From Lutjanus erythropterus (taxonomy: Eukaryota > Chordata > Actinopteri > Lutjaniformes > Lutjanidae): a DNA stretch of 64,000 nt. Shown piece by piece: positions 62,361-64,000 of the stretch. The first letter of the stretch is position 1. Each line of letters opens with the position of its first letter. Location of the stretch: contig CM034599.1 in assembly GCA_020091685.1 (NCBI GenBank), positions 34,635,920 to 34,699,919 of the forward strand, read 5' to 3'. The position numbers and the translations under genes are program-made. The notes beneath the pieces were generated by a model. The model saw only the letters and a program-made list of their open reading frames with translations. It ran no database searches and was not told the origin of the DNA.

Positions 62361-64000
62361 ATCTTGTTGTTGGATAGTGAATATACAGGCCTTTCTATGA
62401 ACAGAGGTGAAACTGGGTTTGAATCTTTAAAAAAAACATTGTTTTTAGGTTTATTTCAATAAAGTCGTAATGACAGATGTTTAACTTTCAAAAAATGGTT
62501 TTTGCCCACTTCAGGTCATCAAAGCATTTTATAAGTTTTCTCCTGATATGTGCACTGTTTTTCTAAATAATGTTCAAAATTACATTGCAACATAATTTTC
62601 TGTTTTCTAGATAGAATATATACGTTGAACATAGTCCTTCAACTCGCTCAATATAAGGTGCAACAAACACATTTCCCGGCTTTTGTCATTTTTCACAGCA
62701 GCACTGAGTTATTTCTTAATAGATAAAAGAAAAATATTGCAAAGTATTTTCATTTTACTTAATAATGAAGTTATTACACTGCTATTACACTGTAGTAAGT
62801 GCAGCTGTTAAGTCTGTAAGACCATTTTAATTAAAAATTATTGCATAACAGGACTGAACTTTGATTAACAGGGTTACAATGAGTAACAGGATTGGAAAAA
62901 TAATGCGGTTTAACACATTTTTATGCACTTTTCTAATCATGAAATCGCTGTGTACTATCCCTGCCAAACAAAACAAAACTAAAAACACACTGAAATCACT
63001 TGCAAAGATAAGAATGACAACAAACATGGCTGCTTCAATGGTCTTTTATAATTATTGCCAGAAAAAATAAGCAACATAAAACCAGACAGCATTTTTTTCT
63101 TTTTTACAACTGATTATCATCATAGTGTGCACTTAATACTGTAGCTTCGTCCCTTTACACACACACACACACTCTCAAACAAATACACACACATTTATTC
63201 ATTCAGTTTTAACTCTGCCACGGGACCATTTCAGCACTACATGTAGTGTGATCAGAAAAAAAATATTCCACACCAAATCAAAAATGTGGCATGGATTGTA
63301 AAAAAAAAAAAAAAAAAAAAAAGGCAACATGGAAACAAAAAGACAAACTAAAGCAGGTTCAGTGGAATTCTCAGAGCATCTTCAAGTAAACAAAAAGAAA
63401 AACAAATGTAGCGTGATGAAGTGGACCCTATAAAGATGTAATAATGCACTGTTCACATTTGCTTCGCTCGCTGTGGTAAAGCTTTACATCTCAGCTCCCA
63501 AACAGTGTAACATGTCCCTCATGCCTGCATCATGTGGAGGTGGAATGTGCTCTCTAGCTCCTGCCAGCCGTCTGGTCTCTCCTCAGCAGGCCGGGCTCTC
63601 CTCGGTGTTCATCAATCACTCCACATCAGCGCGCGCTGGACCTCGTAAAGTCCCAGGATCACTAAAGCGTGATCAAAACACATTCCACGTCCAGGATGGA
63701 GAGGCTTCAAATCTTTTCTGTAGCTCTCAGACGCTCCTGTCGGGAACAATAAAAGTGGTGGGCCAGCAGTGGAATCGAGCAGTAAAAGTGTTGGCTGATG
63801 ATCCTCAGCATCATGGCACCACAAACCCCCATCAACAGAGAGCCAGTGCCTTCAAATGTCATTAAATAAACTCACTCGCACTCTCTCTTGTACACAAAAA
63901 AAGAAACTGTCCCTGTTGCTGGCTCTTGTGCTGACTTTGTATCAGTGAATGTCTAATGCAGCTATACACATTGCGGCGATGTGGTTTGGCAGACGGCCAG
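62361..64000. other. Right edge, no gene recognised; possible distal UTR
   Basis: Low-repeat, AT-rich sequence with a 23-base A-run at about 63,300-63,322. From 63,470 to the end the sequence is more GC-balanced and repeat-free. In human the neighbour upstream of ADORA2A is SPECC1L in the same orientation, so this could be 3' UTR of a minus-strand specc1l lying off the window; nothing in the sequence proves that. A 130-codon open frame (63,473-63,865) has no recognisable domain. Confidence 0.3.

Noticed and set aside
63473..63865. 130-codon plus-strand frame near the right edge
   Set aside because: No domain, no splice context and no similarity that I recognise. Its composition is like the surrounding non-coding sequence.

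Overview
This window looks like nuclear DNA of a ray-finned fish, most likely a spiny-rayed teleost. The genes are vertebrate and intron-rich with GT-AG splice sites, and they resemble their human counterparts closely. The spaces between them are packed with short inverted-repeat DNA transposons of a kind familiar from teleost genomes, CA/GT microsatellites and a decayed LINE. No bacterial, phage or CRISPR features were seen.

Layout, left to right. 465-4,666 (+): 3' part of a two-sushi-domain, single-pass membrane receptor, best read as susd1; the N-terminus lies off the left edge. 9,120-10,412 (+): complete single-exon zbtb26 (BTB plus four C2H2 fingers), with a likely non-coding first exon near 6.65 kb. 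14,523-19,023 (+): complete 12-exon P2X ATP-gated channel. 20,522-24,698 (+): complete 6-exon gucd1. 27,342-33,277 (-): complete 10-exon upb1, convergent with gucd1. 34,301-35,916 (-): intronless coiled-coil sequence with three frame breaks, probably a processed pseudogene. 38,162-40,560 (-): complete 5-exon homologue of human C22orf15. 45,709-50,422 (-): complete two-exon adora2a. 50.5-64 kb: no gene could be recognised; it holds several transposons and a degraded LINE, and the right edge may be untranslated sequence of an off-window gene.

From memory of the human map, susd1 and zbtb26 correspond to 9q, while gucd1, upb1, adora2a and C22orf15 correspond to 22q11.23, so the window appears to span a join between two ancestral blocks with the P2X gene near the join. 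The genes do not form one pathway. Two are purinergic cell-surface receptors (P2X for ATP, A2A for adenosine), upb1 is the last enzyme of pyrimidine catabolism, zbtb26 is a probable transcription factor, and gucd1, susd1 and C22orf15 have poorly defined roles.

The points most worth a second look are: the P2X pore helix, which lacks an otherwise invariant glycine; the A2A receptor, which lacks both partners of one mammalian extracellular disulphide; the broken tandem-repeat coiled-coil sequence; an in-frame extension upstream of the C22orf15 homologue beside a GT microsatellite; and several transposon families with exact target-site duplications. Exon limits were read by eye from splice signals and frame. 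All the complete gene models sum to whole codons.
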